Source: Eleusine coracana subsp. coracana (lineage: Eukaryota > Streptophyta > Magnoliopsida > Poales > Poaceae). Taken from it: DNA of 64,000 nt. The notes under the pieces were generated by a model, which was not told the origin of the DNA, did not search any database, and saw nothing but the letters and a program-made list of their open reading frames with translations. Both the position numbers and the translations under genes were made by a program. Below, piece after piece: positions 9,533 through 21,061 of the stretch (its first letter is position 1; every line of letters begins with the position of its first letter). The stretch lies in NCBI GenBank assembly GCA_032690845.1, contig CM064434.1:9364108-9428107 (forward strand). The letters run 5' to 3'.

Positions 9533-12500
9533 TGACACCCAGGTGTCTCAATTTCTTACTTAGCATCAATTGCCAAGAATCTGAACTCAAGTAAAGAGCA
9601 TGAAAGAATGAGAGCAAGTTAAAATTTTGATTTCCCAAAGCTAGAATAAAGCCCTGCAAGCAAAAATTTGAAAGCAAATAAAACTTTCTGTAAAACTAGG
9701 GCCAAACAATTACATTAGAATTATGAAAATAATAAAATAAAAGTTTGGGCCAAAAATCAGAATTTTTTTCCATTAGAAAACCCCTCAAATAAATAATTTA
9801 AGCCTAGAAATGATTTAACTTTAATCATTAATCCCCATTAATATAAAATTGTTTCTGGCCAATAAGACTTCACTAATAAATTCCCCATGTCTGAAAAAAC
9901 CCAAATATAAATATTTTACTCAATTTCGAGGCCTGTAGCATTAGGGAATTAATTAAATCTGTGTCAGGGGACCTTTTTGTAAAGAATTAGGAAACTCGAG
10001 GGCCCAGCTACAAAAGTCCATTATCTTCTTCCTTCTGCCCTGCGTGCACGCCCGCACGATTCGCCTGCGTGCCTGCCACCTCGTGCACTCGCGCGCCTGC
10101 CGCCATGACGTCGCCGCTGCCCACTCGGGCACTAGCCGCCGCTGCCGCGAGTTCCTTTTGCCATTGCCCGAGGTCACCGTTGCCACTCGCTCCCTGATTT
10201 CCGACCCGCCTCGCTGCGCCCGGCTGCTTCTGCTGCTCCGACACGCTGCATAGTGCGTGCATGCTTGCCCCGTCACCTCAGCTCTACCGCGCGGCCATCG
10301 CATGCCGCTAGCCGCCACTGACCGCGTCGCTTCGCCCTGCCGTGCTCGGCCCAAAAGCGCCGTGCCCATGCCTTGCTCCTCGATCCCCCGTGCCCGACCG
10401 TTTCCGTCACCCCGACAGCACACCAACCCACGCGCAACTCCGCCGCTCCCGCAGCGCAGCCCGCTCAGCATTCCACATGCCACAACCCGCCATCAAGGCG
10501 AGTTCCTTTCCCTCTGCCCCACGCGAGACACGGCCTTGCTGCAATTGCCTCCCACGCACCTCTGCTGCTCCCGAGCCCGCATGCACCCCCCTTCTATGCG
10601 GTCGCAGAAGCCCGTGATCCCTCTGCAACCCATGCCGCTCCCCCTTGATCCCCTCCTGGCCTATAAACCCAATTCCCTCACCATTGGAGCCGAAACTCGA
10701 GCTCGATCATCTCCCCATTCTAGCGCCGCTCCGTGAAGGCCAGTACCCCACGAACCCCACCTGGTCCTCCTCTGCACCCCCACCCCATGGCTTGCGAAAT
10801 CTTCCGGTGAGCTCGGCCAATTTGGAGAAAATCCAACCCCTGCTCCCTGACGGCCGCCGACAACGCCATCTCAAAATCCGATGATTCTGGTGAGCCCCTT
10901 CTCCCCTTTTCTCTTCACAACAAAGCGCAAACCCTTTACGATCACTACTGACCCCGCGCTGCCTTGATTTCTTGCGCAAGGACGCTGGCGCTACGCTTTT
11001 CCCCGACTAAACTCCTCTGCTCCGCCATGTCCGAGCTGCCTCCACGGTGAGCACCCCCTTCCGGCCCTCTTCGTCGCTGCTACACACGATGCCGCGCATC
11101 GTGGTGCCGTCTTTGAAGCTGTGCGCGAAGACGAAGTATAGTTTCCTGCCCCGAGCGTTAAACACGAAGCCGCTGAAGTTGTGTTTCCACCACCACTCGT
11201 CGTCAACCCATCCCCGGTGAGTTCTCAACCTCATGAACCATGCCAACTTTTCCGCCTCACCGCGCACACCATTTCCTCTCTCCTGCGGTGAGTTTCCGGC
11301 CACCGTAGCGCCCTGCGGCGAGCCTCCGACGAGCTCCAGCCGCGCACCGCCGCGCTCAGGCGCAGCTGGTTGGCAGCTGAGCTGGTGCCTATTGGCAGCC
11401 CACATGGATCCTACGTGGCTCCAATGTGGCACTAACATGTCGCCCACGTGTTAATTGAATAAACGAGAAAAACCCAGAAATGTGTAGGAAATTGATTAAA
11501 ACTTCTAAAAAGCATAGTAAATTGAGTTCAAGTCCAAATGAACTCAAATCAATTTTGTTAGTTTCATCATAATGTTCCTTATCTTATTAAAATGATAACC
11601 TACTGCCTCTGCCCATGTATTTTTATTATTTAATTAAGTCATGAAAACACTAATTAATTCCTTAATAATTCTAGGAATGGAATTTAATTCTAATATTTTG
11701 CATGCACTGTTATTTCTTGTTAATACATCACCCTGAGTTTTGGTTAAGATAATTTTGCAATATTTCATACTCAATTAACTATTTAATACTTTAACTTGAA
11801 TAAATGCTAGTAAATAGAATAATAATATCCAGAGGCTGTAACTTGGTAAAAATGCAATTCATATATGTCCCTGTTCATGATAAATCACTCAAGTCCAGAA
11901 CCAATGGTTTATTATTTTAATTGCTTTTTTGTTCCTAAAAATATAACAACCCTAATTAAATGGTTAACCCACATAAAATGATGAAACTCTAATTTGTTCC
12001 TTTGAAGCATATGTTTCGAGAACTCATTAATAAGGTTGTTAGCACCAAAACACTAACGCAATATGCATCCATCATATCATTACATGTGATAGTGTTGCGA
12101 TAATACCGTTAAATCCATTGTTCATCAATAGGTAACGACACCCAGGATTAGGACCCCGACGTCCAGCAGGACCAAGAGCCCGAAGAGCAGGAGATTGTAG
12201 TTGTTAACACTTGCGTGGATCCAAGCAAGCCCCGGTTTGCATTTGCCTTTTTAAAAAGTTTTGCTAGTTTATATCATTACTAGTGTCTATGTTTAAATTG
12301 TTGCATTAGGTCATAGGAGTTGATTAGAATCCATCTTGTATGTTACCCCAAATGACCTATGTTGCTATTAAATAGAACTTGGTAGGCTCGTTACTGAACT
12401 GCTATGCTTAGTAATTAATAGTTTCAATATAAATTATTACTATGGAACAGACTTGATCACTAGATTTGAATTTATAAAAGAAGTTTACTTTTGATGTATG

Positions 12501-13585
12501 GCCGGGCAGGGAATTATGCATGTATAGGTTGCAGCCATACATGGGTGTTGACTGCGGTAGCCCTACCTTGCCCACCCTAGGACTCGTCCGTGGTCGGCCC
12601 CTTGGTCAAGTATTGAACTGTACCGAATGCATGCTAGTTTATGGGCACTAGTAAACTGACATAGCATTAAAGGTCACCTGCATTAAAGGTGGTTAAGGTG
12701 CATTGGTTGTTGACTCTTTTGCTGCTGGAGTGGGTGGTTCATACCATGAAGTACTATTGGCAGAACACCATGCCCACTCGACGTCACCACACCCGGTCTG
12801 AGGTGTGGGTGCTTTTCTTACAAAAGGTTGTCTCATATGACCTTAATTGGTTCGTATGCATCGTGTATTTTGGGTTTTTCCCAGCTGGTGTAAATCGATT
12901 GCATTTGCTGTCCCTCGTAGTAATGAGTACCGCTTGGTCACTGCGTCAATCACGTATTTGCACCTGATATTCTGAAACGGATTATGTTGGTTATTGATGA
13001 TGATGATTATTATTATTACTGCTCTTATGTTGTACTTACTTTCTGTACTATTTTATTACCTTATGATGCTTCACTAAAGTTACATTTTTGCTCTGCCCAG
13101 TTAAATTGAGAAAATTAAACTTGATAGAACTAATAGGTTGTTTAGTGCGAGTCCTTTCAAACAAGCCACCTATTAGAGCCATTGCATGTCTAGGTTTTCG
13201 ACGGGTAAGTCTTGCCGAGTAATTAGTACTCAGGCTTTATGCTTATGTAGTTTTTAGGTACTGAAGAAATAGAATTGCCGGTAGATGTGTTGCCTTGAGA
13301 CATGCAGGTCCCTGAGGGTTGGACTACCCACTGGGAGTCTGATATGCCGTCGCAGTGACTGTTGTGTGCTGCTAGAGTGATGGTTCCATGGGCATGAATC
13401 ATCACTATGTTGTATCATCGAGACCTCATGAACTTGCTTCTGCTGTTTTCGAAACCTCATGAACTTGTAATTCCGCTGCACTTTGATGTAATAATTAAAT
13501 TTAAATATTGGATCGTTGTTATATTATCAAGTGTCTGCGTTATCAGCACCTTAGGGACCTCGATCCTCTGGAATGGGGCGCCTCA
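9533..13585 (+). repeat. Complete 3' LTR of the Tekay element (4053 bp)
   Basis: It opens with TGACACCC and closes with GCGCCTCA. U3 (about 9533-10660) ends in a GC-rich block, and the TATA-like CTATAAAC is at 10661-10668, putting transcription start near 10690. Nearly 2.9 kb of R/U5 follows, identical in layout to 1-2781. Several GGTGAG donor-like sites sit at 10806, 10889, 11046, 11216 and 11287. A GTAAGT...TTTTTAG mini-intron-like segment sits near 13205-13257. The GC-rich open frames at 10044-10736 are Pro/Arg/Ala-rich, overlap in several frames, match no family I know and are not called genes. Confidence 0.9.
10661..10668 (+). promoter_or_regulatory. Probable TATA box in the Tekay LTR
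   Basis: CTATAAAC stands alone in a GC-rich surround and is followed by pyrimidine-rich CCCAATTCCCTCACC. This is the usual look of a plant LTR core promoter. The matching part of the 5' LTR is outside the window. Confidence 0.6.
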
Positions 13586-14575
13586 ATTATCATCTGAGTG
13601 TTTGGGTGGATTCATGATTTAGTCTTTAATTGATAGCCGCTATTTTTAAGTATCACGCTTGAGTGATAGGAGCCAATGGTGATACATCGACTTAAGATGG
13701 CCGATATTCAAATATCACACTTAGCAGAAAAAATATATCATCATTGAGCATGAAGTATAGATAATATGTATCATTCAATGATGATAGGAAAAGTTACAAG
13801 TGATTGTTAGTACAAGGTGCAGGTGAACTGATTACTCGTAGGTAATCGATTTCTGAAGAGGCCTATTCTCCTATTACAGCTAAGGGATGAAGATGTAATT
13901 ATTACTATCCCAAGTACAAGAAAAAGAGCACATGATTAAGAAAAAAGGTGGTTCAACAGCTTCCTCTTCTTCCCCGAAAGAACAACACCATCATCAGACA
14001 TTACACGACGGACAAGGGGAAGAGAGGGTTGCCTCGTCGATACCATTCTTCATGATTGGGTCGCCCTAAGGCAACTAGTATGTTGATTTCTAGCGCAAAG
14101 GCGGCTGTGGATTTTGGATTGAAAGGATCACTCTGGGGATTGAAGAAGTGAAGAGTATTCGCCATGATGAACTTAGCAAATTTGGAGATAGGTGGTATTT
14201 TTATATCAGAGCTTTTAGAAAAAGACCCATGGTTGAAGGTGTCGAGATGGAAAGGAGCTGGTCGAAGGAGCTATTTATAGGATCTGCACATGACTATTGA
14301 AGAACCTAGACGCCACTCTACATTAATTAGGGAGGATAAGAAGTGGAGAGGTTCGAGGAGAAAAGATAAGAATGAGGATGGTCAAAAAGAAGATCAGCAG
14401 TCGAGACGGTGCAGGAAGACGGTGAGATATAATTAAGAAGAGCATGAGTGGCTGGGAAGTGTACTATTAAGAAGAAGTTTGATGGTTGGTGGTTCACCAG
14501 TAAATACACACGGTAGATGGGGAGATGATATCTAGCGCATGAAGCATTTTCGTACCCCAGACTCGGGGGGGCATG
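13586..14575 (+). mobile_element. Internal 3' end of LTR element X, cut by the Tekay insertion
   Basis: This runs between the Tekay LTR end and the LTR at 14576. It ends in GACTCGGGGGGGCATG, a plausible polypurine tract for that LTR. There is no pol sequence. On the minus strand a TATA box (14271-14280 in complement) lies about 110 bp upstream of a short ORF (14001-14165), resembling the antisense-gene arrangement seen in G1. The rest, about 13586-14000, is AT-rich, with GTGATA- and TATCAC-type repeats near 13640-13730 and no recognised coding sequence. Confidence 0.6.
14001..14165 (-). CDS. Short antisense ORF of element X (54 residues), possibly a first exon
   Basis: Unrecognised. From ATG 14165 the minus strand encodes MANTLHFFNPQSDPFNPKS and so on to a stop at 14001-14003. 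A clean TATAAATA box lies on the same strand about 110 bp upstream, and the position is just inside the 3' LTR on the strand opposite to the element. In G1 the antisense gene also starts close to the 3' LTR, so this may be the remaining first exon of a similar gene. It could equally be chance. Confidence 0.35.
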   Translation of the reverse strand: MANTLHFFNPQSDPFNPKSTAAFALEINILVALGRPNHEEWYRRGNPLFPLSVV

Positions 14576-15887
14576 TGTTGGCACTAGAATTTTGACCGGT
14601 CCTGTTGATTAGAGGCGGGTAGAAGTCAATAAAATTCAACGGCCGAAGGGAGTTAAGTGGGCTGATAGGGTTATTTTATCTCTTTTTGTTTTAGTTTAAA
14701 TTTTATTTTAAACATAGTCAGTTTGTTTAGGAGTCCTAATCGAATCGGGTCAAAACCTCTTGCATGACGTTATAAATATGTAATAGGATCTGTATAAAAA
14801 AACAACACTTTCATTCAATACAATTTGGCGCATCGCCAACCTTTCCTACTCGACGAAACCCTCATATCGCACGGGCTGCATTGGCTCTGATCTCGGTGAG
14901 AGACTTGGATTAGTCACCCTCGGTAATTCTATCATTCTCAACCAGTACTTTCTCATTAATTTGATATTCTAGTTGCTATCGTTAGAGTTGCTAGTTATCC
15001 GGTAATTAGATCTATTTAATGCTTGCTCTATCGACTCTGATTGCAATACTGTCTTGGTTGAAGTTGATTTGTTGTAGTCTTGGTAGATTTTATAGGTACT
15101 ATTTAGGTCTATTATTCGAGTCACTTTATTGATTTTATCTATAAATAGGTTAAATCTATCTCTATCCACCGTATTTGAATAATGTCTCGATTAAGTTTGA
15201 TCTGTTCGAATCAGTGAGGCTGCATTGGTTTTTGACCTCTTACTGGGTAGATAGGGTTAAATTCGATCTGTTTATAGGTAGAGTCGATAGAGTTCTATCG
15301 GGGCGTTTAGCCGATAGGTTATCATGGTTCAGTCGTCTTTCTGGGCTTGAATTGATTATATCATTTATTTTGATAGTCATTTGCCCCCATTTTTACATAA
15401 GATAGATTTATGATTTGAAGGCATATTTGCAATACCAGCTAATTAAATCTATCAATCTGACGCCATCGACAGAGCGAGTTCATGTGTACTTACTGTAAAT
15501 CTATCTACTCAGCTCTATCGACTCTAGCACTTTTCATCGACTAGGCTAGTTACTTTAGGAATACTGTAGCTTTATCGGCTTTGGCCAGTAGATTCAATCT
15601 TTTATTCGCATTTATGATTTTAAACTATTTATTGAATTAAATTGTGCTGATTAGTTTAATTTCTTTTATTTTCTTTATTCATGTGATAGCCTGGGCTGAT
15701 TTCATGAATAGTGACTATCGGCTTTCTTCATCGGCCTATCCTAGGCCGATGACCCGCATCTTCTGATCGTTTGTCCCTTTGTCGGTTTGCAGGGAAAATC
15801 GACTGGCACGTTCCAGTTTCTCTTATTGAGCCTGCACTGGAGTTAAGCAGATCTCCTAGGTCACGTGTGGTGATTTTCGTGTCAACA
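14576..15887 (+). repeat. LTR of element X (1312 bp), probably its 3' LTR
   Basis: TGTTGGCAC at the left end and GTGTCAACA at the right end form near-perfect terminal inverted repeats. A TATA box (GTTATAAATATG, about 14769) is followed by a CATTCAATAC-type start region. The left side looks like a polypurine tract; the right side is LINE sequence. The presumed target duplication copy is GTAGT (15888-15892). The 5' partner lies off-window or is lost. The many CGACT/GTCGA and CTATCGA repeats at 15020-15560 give it a distinctive texture. Confidence 0.75.
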
Positions 15888-16131
15888 GTAGTACCCAATT
15901 CTGCCTCAGGGAATCCTGTATTCAGGAAGTACACTGCCTTCAATATTCACGCACTTAGCGTTTCTGGTTCCACTAGCGTTCGCCATGCCTGCCTAGCAAG
16001 CATGGCAAGATTGAATAGCTCCATGTTCCTAAATCTTAAAACTCTGAGGTATTTTGGTTTGGTCATCTCCTCCCAAGCCACCCAACATGTGCGCCGTTTT
16101 TTCTCCTTACTCCCCCACCAGAGATCACATC
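15888..16131 (-). pseudogene. LINE ORF2 fragment, C-terminal part
   Basis: The minus strand reads WVAWEEMTKPKYLRV, then MELFNLAMLARQAWR, the conserved segment after the RT domain in plant L1 ORF2 proteins. The rest of the LINE ends at 36256, and the two pieces meet in the same reading sense (RGLC on one side, WWGSK on the other). This shows that SIRE-A inserted within ORF2. A TGA interrupts the frame near 15950. Downstream the LINE is cut by the element X LTR at 15887. Confidence 0.8.
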
Positions 16132-18248
16132 AAGGTATGATTGTTTTGGTGATGAATGACAAACATGAAATGTGACTAATGTCTACACGAGTGTTGTGCG
16201 TGTAGGAAACCTTATCTATCTTATGATGATTGATGATTGCCTTGGTGGTTGATGACAATGACCACAAGCATGGAGGCTTGATGAGCTTGATGGAGTCCAA
16301 GGGTTGATGGAGATGGATCAAAGCTAAGGACAAGCTTTGGAGCAAGTGTTTGGAATACTTGTCTAGTTGTTAGGGCTTTGGGTGCATAGGAAAAACCGGA
16401 CTATCAAGGGGGTCTAGGTCATGTCTCTTAGGTGATGTCCATGGATGCTCAGTGAAATCACAAGCACTAAGTGACGGTGGAGAAGCCAAGAAGCTATTGG
16501 AAGAAGCCAGAAAATGAAGTCAAGAGGACACGAGGAGTTTCAGCTTCGTCAGGTAAAGACTGGACAGAGAGGACTTGGAGACCGGACGATCCGGTGATCA
16601 GAGGGAAATTCTATATAGAGAAGATGTTGGATGCGAGAAATTTTGTTGGCAGAGGAACCATAAAGATCGGACTATCCGGTGTGTAAAATGGACAGTTCGA
16701 TCTGTATGGAGAAGGTTTGGACAGAAGAGGAAGCATCAATGACGTCTCTATTTGGAGAAAGGAGAGAAGAGACCGTACAGTCCGATGTGAAGACCAGATT
16801 GTACGGTCATTACAGGAGGCGACAGAACAGAGGAGAAGTTGGTTGTGAGAAAATCTGTTGGAGCAGAATTATAAAGATAGGATTGTATGGTCTGATTGTA
16901 CGGTCTGTAGACCGGACTATATGGTCTGTAGGAAGAAATTGTGGACAGACTAAGAAGTGGCTGCAATGGCTCTGGAGCTATGAAGACCCGACTGTATGAT
17001 CTGTAGATCGGACTGTACGGTCAGCATGGAGAAACAACGGACTGAGATCAACGGCTACGGAGGAGCTATGCGGTGGAGACCGGACTGTCCGGTCTGGACA
17101 GTGACTGGACTGTCCAATCAGTACGTCTAGAGAGGCTGTTTTGTGGAGCAACGACTAGTTTGAGGATGGAAGCCTATATAAACTTGTTGCTGGGGTCTTG
17201 CAGACCGCCTTTGGCCATTGGAATTGCTGGGAGGATCTATTGGGAGCCAAAGGGCTAAGAGAGGAGAACTAGGAGAGGATATTGGATATCTTAAGAGTCC
17301 TAGTGAGAGTAACACGAGCATTGATGCACATCTAAGGCTAGGGTGACCTTGAGGGTGTGATCTAGGTTGTTATACATGGTCTATGGTGAGACCTAGACCG
17401 GTTTGGTATCGGTGATCGAGCCTATCATGATTAGTTGTGAAGGCCGTCACATGTTTGTACACGGTTTGAGCCCGCCGATGAAAGGGGCATCGCTAGTGAC
17501 CACTCGTGTCGGCTCGGGGAGTCCGGCAACTTCTCGAGGGAGGTGAGCCTCTGCTTTGTGTAGCGGTGACGCACACCATGTCTTCATTCTAGGAGTGATT
17601 GCAGGCGCATGGGCGAGAAGTCCACTTGGTAGCGGGAGGGACCGGAACTTCGGCGGGAGTGGTCCAACCAGGAGTAGGGGAAGGCGCCATCCTTCTGAGA
17701 CCTCGGGAAAAAACCATGAGCCATCTCTTACTCTACTCCTTTCTATGATGCTTTACTTTCCGCATTTACATATTGTGCAATTCATGCTTATGTGCTAACC
17801 TTGCTCTAGTTGACTACCTTGTAGACTTGCATGAATAGGCTTCTTTACTTGCTAGTAGTGCTTACCCTTCATACTTGATCACTAACATGTATAGGAGTTG
17901 CTTTGGCTTGATTGATCACCCTAGTATGTATTGTGCTAATCATGCTTGTGTGCTTTCCATGTGCTTGTTGATCTAGTAACTTTGCTTGAGTAGGACTCCT
18001 TGCTAGCTAGTTGTTTTCTTCCGCGTATGTTTGGTAACATGCTTGCATAGGATTTGTATTGCCTTTGTGTGATCCACTAATATGCTTAGGTTGTTGTTCC
18101 TTTCATAGGTTCCTTATTTTGCTAGTGTGATCACCACTAGGATTGTGTAGGAGTTGATTAGAGTGGTCAGTTTTAGGAATTGGTGAATTTGGTACATAGT
18201 GCAAGTTCCGGATTCACCCCCCCCCCTCTCGGTCACTCGGTCCTTTCA
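16132..18248 (+). repeat. 5' LTR of SIRE-A, first ~30 bp missing
   Basis: It matches 34102-36255 from AAGGTATGATTG to the end ...CGGTCCTTTCA. U3 holds an array of GACCGGAC-type dyads (16570-17125). The TATA box TATATAAA is at 17176-17183. A C-run at about 18215-18225 precedes the terminal CGGTCACTCGGTCC. The 3' LTR starts TGTGAGG about 30 bp further upstream; those bases are absent here, probably lost with the flank. Short frames such as 16471-16686 follow the dyad array and are not considered coding. Confidence 0.85.
16570..17125 (+). promoter_or_regulatory. U3 array of ~17-bp GACCGGAC/GTCCGGTC dyads (SIRE-A)
   Basis: About ten imperfect palindromes, best example GACCGGACTGTCCGGTC near 17079-17095, end about 50 bp upstream of the TATA box. 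Others are near 16572, 16665, 16788, 16895 and 17008. The 3' LTR holds a diverged copy of the array at 34563-35140. I infer enhancer-like binding sites. Similar CCGGACAGTCCGG phrases are, from memory, common in maize SIRE-type LTRs. Confidence 0.6.
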
Positions 18249-18250
18249 AG

Positions 18251-18263
18251 TGGTATAAGAGCC
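18251..18263 (+). other. Primer-binding site of SIRE-A
   Basis: TGGTATAAGAGCC, two bases after the LTR end. It differs from the SIRE consensus TGGTATCAGAGCC by one base. Confidence 0.8.
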
Positions 18264-18300
18264 AAGTGCTCATCATAAGGCTTAACCGCCTTGAGTTAGG

Positions 18301-19104
18301 ATGTCATCCCATTCAAGGCTGGGTCATGGCTCTTGGAAGGATTGCTTTAAAAGCTACCTAAATGCCATGATCCCGGATGAGTTGATGGATACTCTTGTGA
18401 ACTTTGCCAATACCTTTACCAATAATCATGTGTATGATGATGATGACGATGATGATGATGATTGTGTTGTTGTGCCTAGTTCTAGTGAGTGCCTAGATTC
18501 TTCTAGTGTTGACTTGATAGGTTGCTCTACTAGTGTGCCTAATGTGATGATTGATGGTGTGTCTCTTGATCTTGCTTGCTCTACTAGAATGACTAGGATT
18601 GATGATGATTGTGAGCTATTTATTGATCATGCTAGGGACTAACTTGTTGAGGAGTTCTTTGTTTTTCATGCTAATGACAATGAGGACTTACTTGACTCTC
18701 TTATTCGCTTGTGAGGTATTGTGGACAGAATTGCAGCAACTACTTTCGAGCTCCGCAAGTTATTGATTGTCGAGAAGATCCTCACCTTGCTCCCTAGCAG
18801 CAAGCTCCTCTACATCACCCTTGATTTCATCATGGACAAGAATCTTTTTGTTGATGATGTGATCGGGCTACTCTTCAAGGATGAGGAGATCACCGCAAGC
18901 TTGACGGGGAAGAAGCCATTCAAGTCAAACAATGAAGCATCTTCAAGCAAAGGGAAAGAAGTAGCTTCGAGCTCAAACTTCTTTGATCCCTCCACAAGAT
19001 TGCAACAACTTCTAAAACCCCATCGGATCAAGACCTACACCAAGTTCATCATCAAGCTCTACCTCAAGTGCCATCCCAATTTCTACTCCAAGCACTTCGG
19101 GTGA
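18301..19104 (+). pseudogene. SIRE-A gag-like frame, N-terminal part
   Basis: One frame opens at ATG 18301, 50 bp after the PBS. It includes a run of nine Asp codons (about 18433-18471), is cut by TAA 18640 and TGA 18712, and reads on to TGA 19102. The segment RIAATTFELRKLLIVEKIL followed by LTLLPSS resembles the copia Gag core in which helices precede a conserved 'VEKIL..LP' stretch. A Ser/Lys-rich linker follows. I take it as degenerate or reshuffled Gag. Sequence 19105-19273 links to the next frame and shows no feature I can name. Confidence 0.55.
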
Positions 19105-19273
19105 ACCACGTATTGGTGTAGGGGGAGTGCCGACCATAATGCTCACATGATCATTTGAGATGATCGATCTCATCACTACGGCTCCGGTGCCTCCACCTCG
19201 TCCACCACAAGATCGACATTGGCATCTTCGTCAAGCTCACCAATAGGATTACTTCTTTCAATTTGATGAATTT

Positions 19274-19945
19274 GTGAGAAATCTGAATGATGACTTTTGT
19301 GAGACTCTCTTATGCATTTATGATCTTGTGTGTAGGATAAACTCTTTCAGGGGGCTACGGAGGATTGCACAACATGAAATGATTGACAAGTGCCTCATGC
19401 AAATCACAACTCATGAGAGGGGTTTCTTGGTTGAGGAGGTAATCAATAGAAGGCAAGAGCTCTCAATTGAGAGAGCAATGGAGATGATACTTGTACTCCA
19501 CTCACAAGTGAGACACGTGCTTGAGCATGTCACCGACCTCTATGATCCTCCCCATTACTTCATCGACCTCGACAATGTGCACATGGGGGATGATCATGGA
19601 CAATGGAGGTATCGTGCTCCCCACCATCCTATAAGGAGAAGACTTCAGGAAGGGATTGCAAAGATCCCTAATTATGAGGATGGTTTCATGGTTCGTCATG
19701 ATGAGGTTAGTGCAAGTCAATTGAGCAATGCTTTGGATACTAACCCTTGTTCCTCTAGTGCTTGCCTTATGGCTACCGCCAGGGTCAACTACAAGAGGGG
19801 AGGTACTCATTGGACTCTTAACAGTGGGTGCACCCAACATATGACTAGGAAGCCAACCATATTCACCAATGGTCAACTTTGTAACATGGGATTCAAGTGC
19901 ACATTTGATGAGGATGGTGCAATGATTGAGAATGCAAAGGAATGA
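19274..19945 (+). pseudogene. SIRE-A open frame with a protease-like motif (Asp lost)
   Basis: A 223-residue frame from ATG 19274 to TGA 19943. The first 150 residues match nothing I recognise (segments ERAMEMILVLHSQVRHVL and PPHYFIDLDNVHMGDD). Near the end, HWTLNSGCTQHMTRK is clearly related to the copia protease active site, normally DSGC; here the Asp is Asn (AAC, 19820-19822). The motif lies before the CCHC-bearing gag segment, whereas in SIRE elements protease follows it. The interior therefore looks rearranged. Confidence 0.5.
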
Positions 19946-20100
19946 CTACTATTCCATAAAGTAAACATTGGAGATGAACCAACGAGTGAAGCTTTGAGGA
20001 AGATGCCTGTGGGCGAGGTCTTACCCCATGATGATGATATTGACCTTCTCCCACTCAAGAAGAAGGAGACCCCAAAGTCAAGTGCAAGAAGAAGAGGTAC

Positions 20101-21061
20101 TTCAATAAAGAAAAGGGCAAAGGAAAAGAGATGAAGAAGAAGTTCTCATGCAAGGCTCTTATTTTGGAGTGGACAAGCGGCAACTCAAGTGAAGCATCCT
20201 CCTCTTCAAGTGATGATGATTAAGTGGCCGGCCTAGCCATGATCAAGACCACACTTCAACGAGTTCTTCCTCCACCTCCCACATGCCTCATGGCCACGAG
20301 CCAACTTAGGGAGAGTGAGGATGAGAGCAGTGACGACAGCAATGATGAGGAGCTCTCCTGCGCCATGCTTTGGAGTATGCTAGAGCATGCTCGTGACATC
20401 GCCGTCAAGAAATCCAAAATATTGGAAGTGGTAAGAAAATGATGTAAGTTGGGTATGGATCATGTTGGTGATCTTGAGAGTGAGCTCAAGGATCTTGACA
20501 CATCTCATGAGGCCCTAAACAAGAGTTTTGACAAACTCAAGGGTAGTGATGTAGAGCTACGTGAGAAGTATGAGGCCCTTGAACTTACTTTTGAGGTCAT
20601 CAATGTTGATAACCTTGTTTCTCCCTCCCCTAGTTCATCTAAGAGTGATGCTTCTACTATGTGTGATGAACTGACCACCTCGGTTGAGGTTTCTTCCATT
20701 GAGTCATTTGTTTTGAAGGAATATCATAAGCTCAAGAAAGAGAGGAAGATGGTGATGGACGGCTTCAAGAGGCTCACACGTGGTATAGCCATCCATAAGG
20801 AGACTCTTGGGAGGAACCTTGTGAACAATGTCTCCCACCGGGGACTTGGCTCATATCCTACCGCCATCGACATCATCGGGACGAGTGTCTCCATCCCCGA
20901 ATGGATTAAACCCCTTCTCACCGATGACTACTATTGCGAGAGGTGTTGCAAGGATGGCCACACCATCAAGGATTGTCCTATGGTGACAAGTTCCATTGCT
21001 TTACCTAATGCTAACTTGTTCCATGAGAACACCCGTTTCAAGCTTTTTAGGAACAAGGATG
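20101..21061 (+). pseudogene. SIRE-A gag C-terminal region: coiled coil and CCHC knuckle
   Basis: Lys-rich then Ser/Asp-rich sequence (20101-20222) leads into a frame 20224-21061 with TGA 20440. It contains a heptad-rich coiled coil (HVGDLESELKDLDTSHEAL, about 20460-20600) and one CCHC knuckle at 20935-20976 (C-x2-C-x4-H-x4-C). At 21062 it is broken by SIRE-B and resumes at 32518. Long coiled coils between Gag and protease are usual in grass SIRE elements. Zinc ligands are intact, so this part could still bind nucleic acid if translated. Confidence 0.65.

Larger units (their letters stand above)
1..13585 (+). mobile_element. Ty3/gypsy chromovirus, Tekay (Del) lineage, 5' LTR truncated by window edge
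   Basis: The order is LTR, primer-binding site, leader, an extra ORF, gag, protease, reverse transcriptase, RNase H, integrase, chromodomain, polypurine tract, LTR, which is the Ty3/gypsy order. The C-terminal chromodomain, very long LTR (4053 bp in the complete copy), initiator-Met-like PBS and PPT of the AAGGAGGGAGGG type place it in the Tekay group of chromoviruses. The right flank is ATTAT (13586-13590), the probable 5-bp target duplication; its partner lies outside the window. In a stretch of about 120 bases (1280-1400 against 12130-12250) I count roughly ten differences between the LTRs, so the insertion is not recent. Every coding domain has stops or frameshifts. Confidence 0.9.

Noticed and set aside
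10044..10736. Overlapping open frames of 69-176 codons in the Tekay LTR
   Set aside because: They overlap on both strands, arise from high GC content, are Pro/Arg/Ala-rich, and sit in U3 upstream of or over the TATA box; no family signature.
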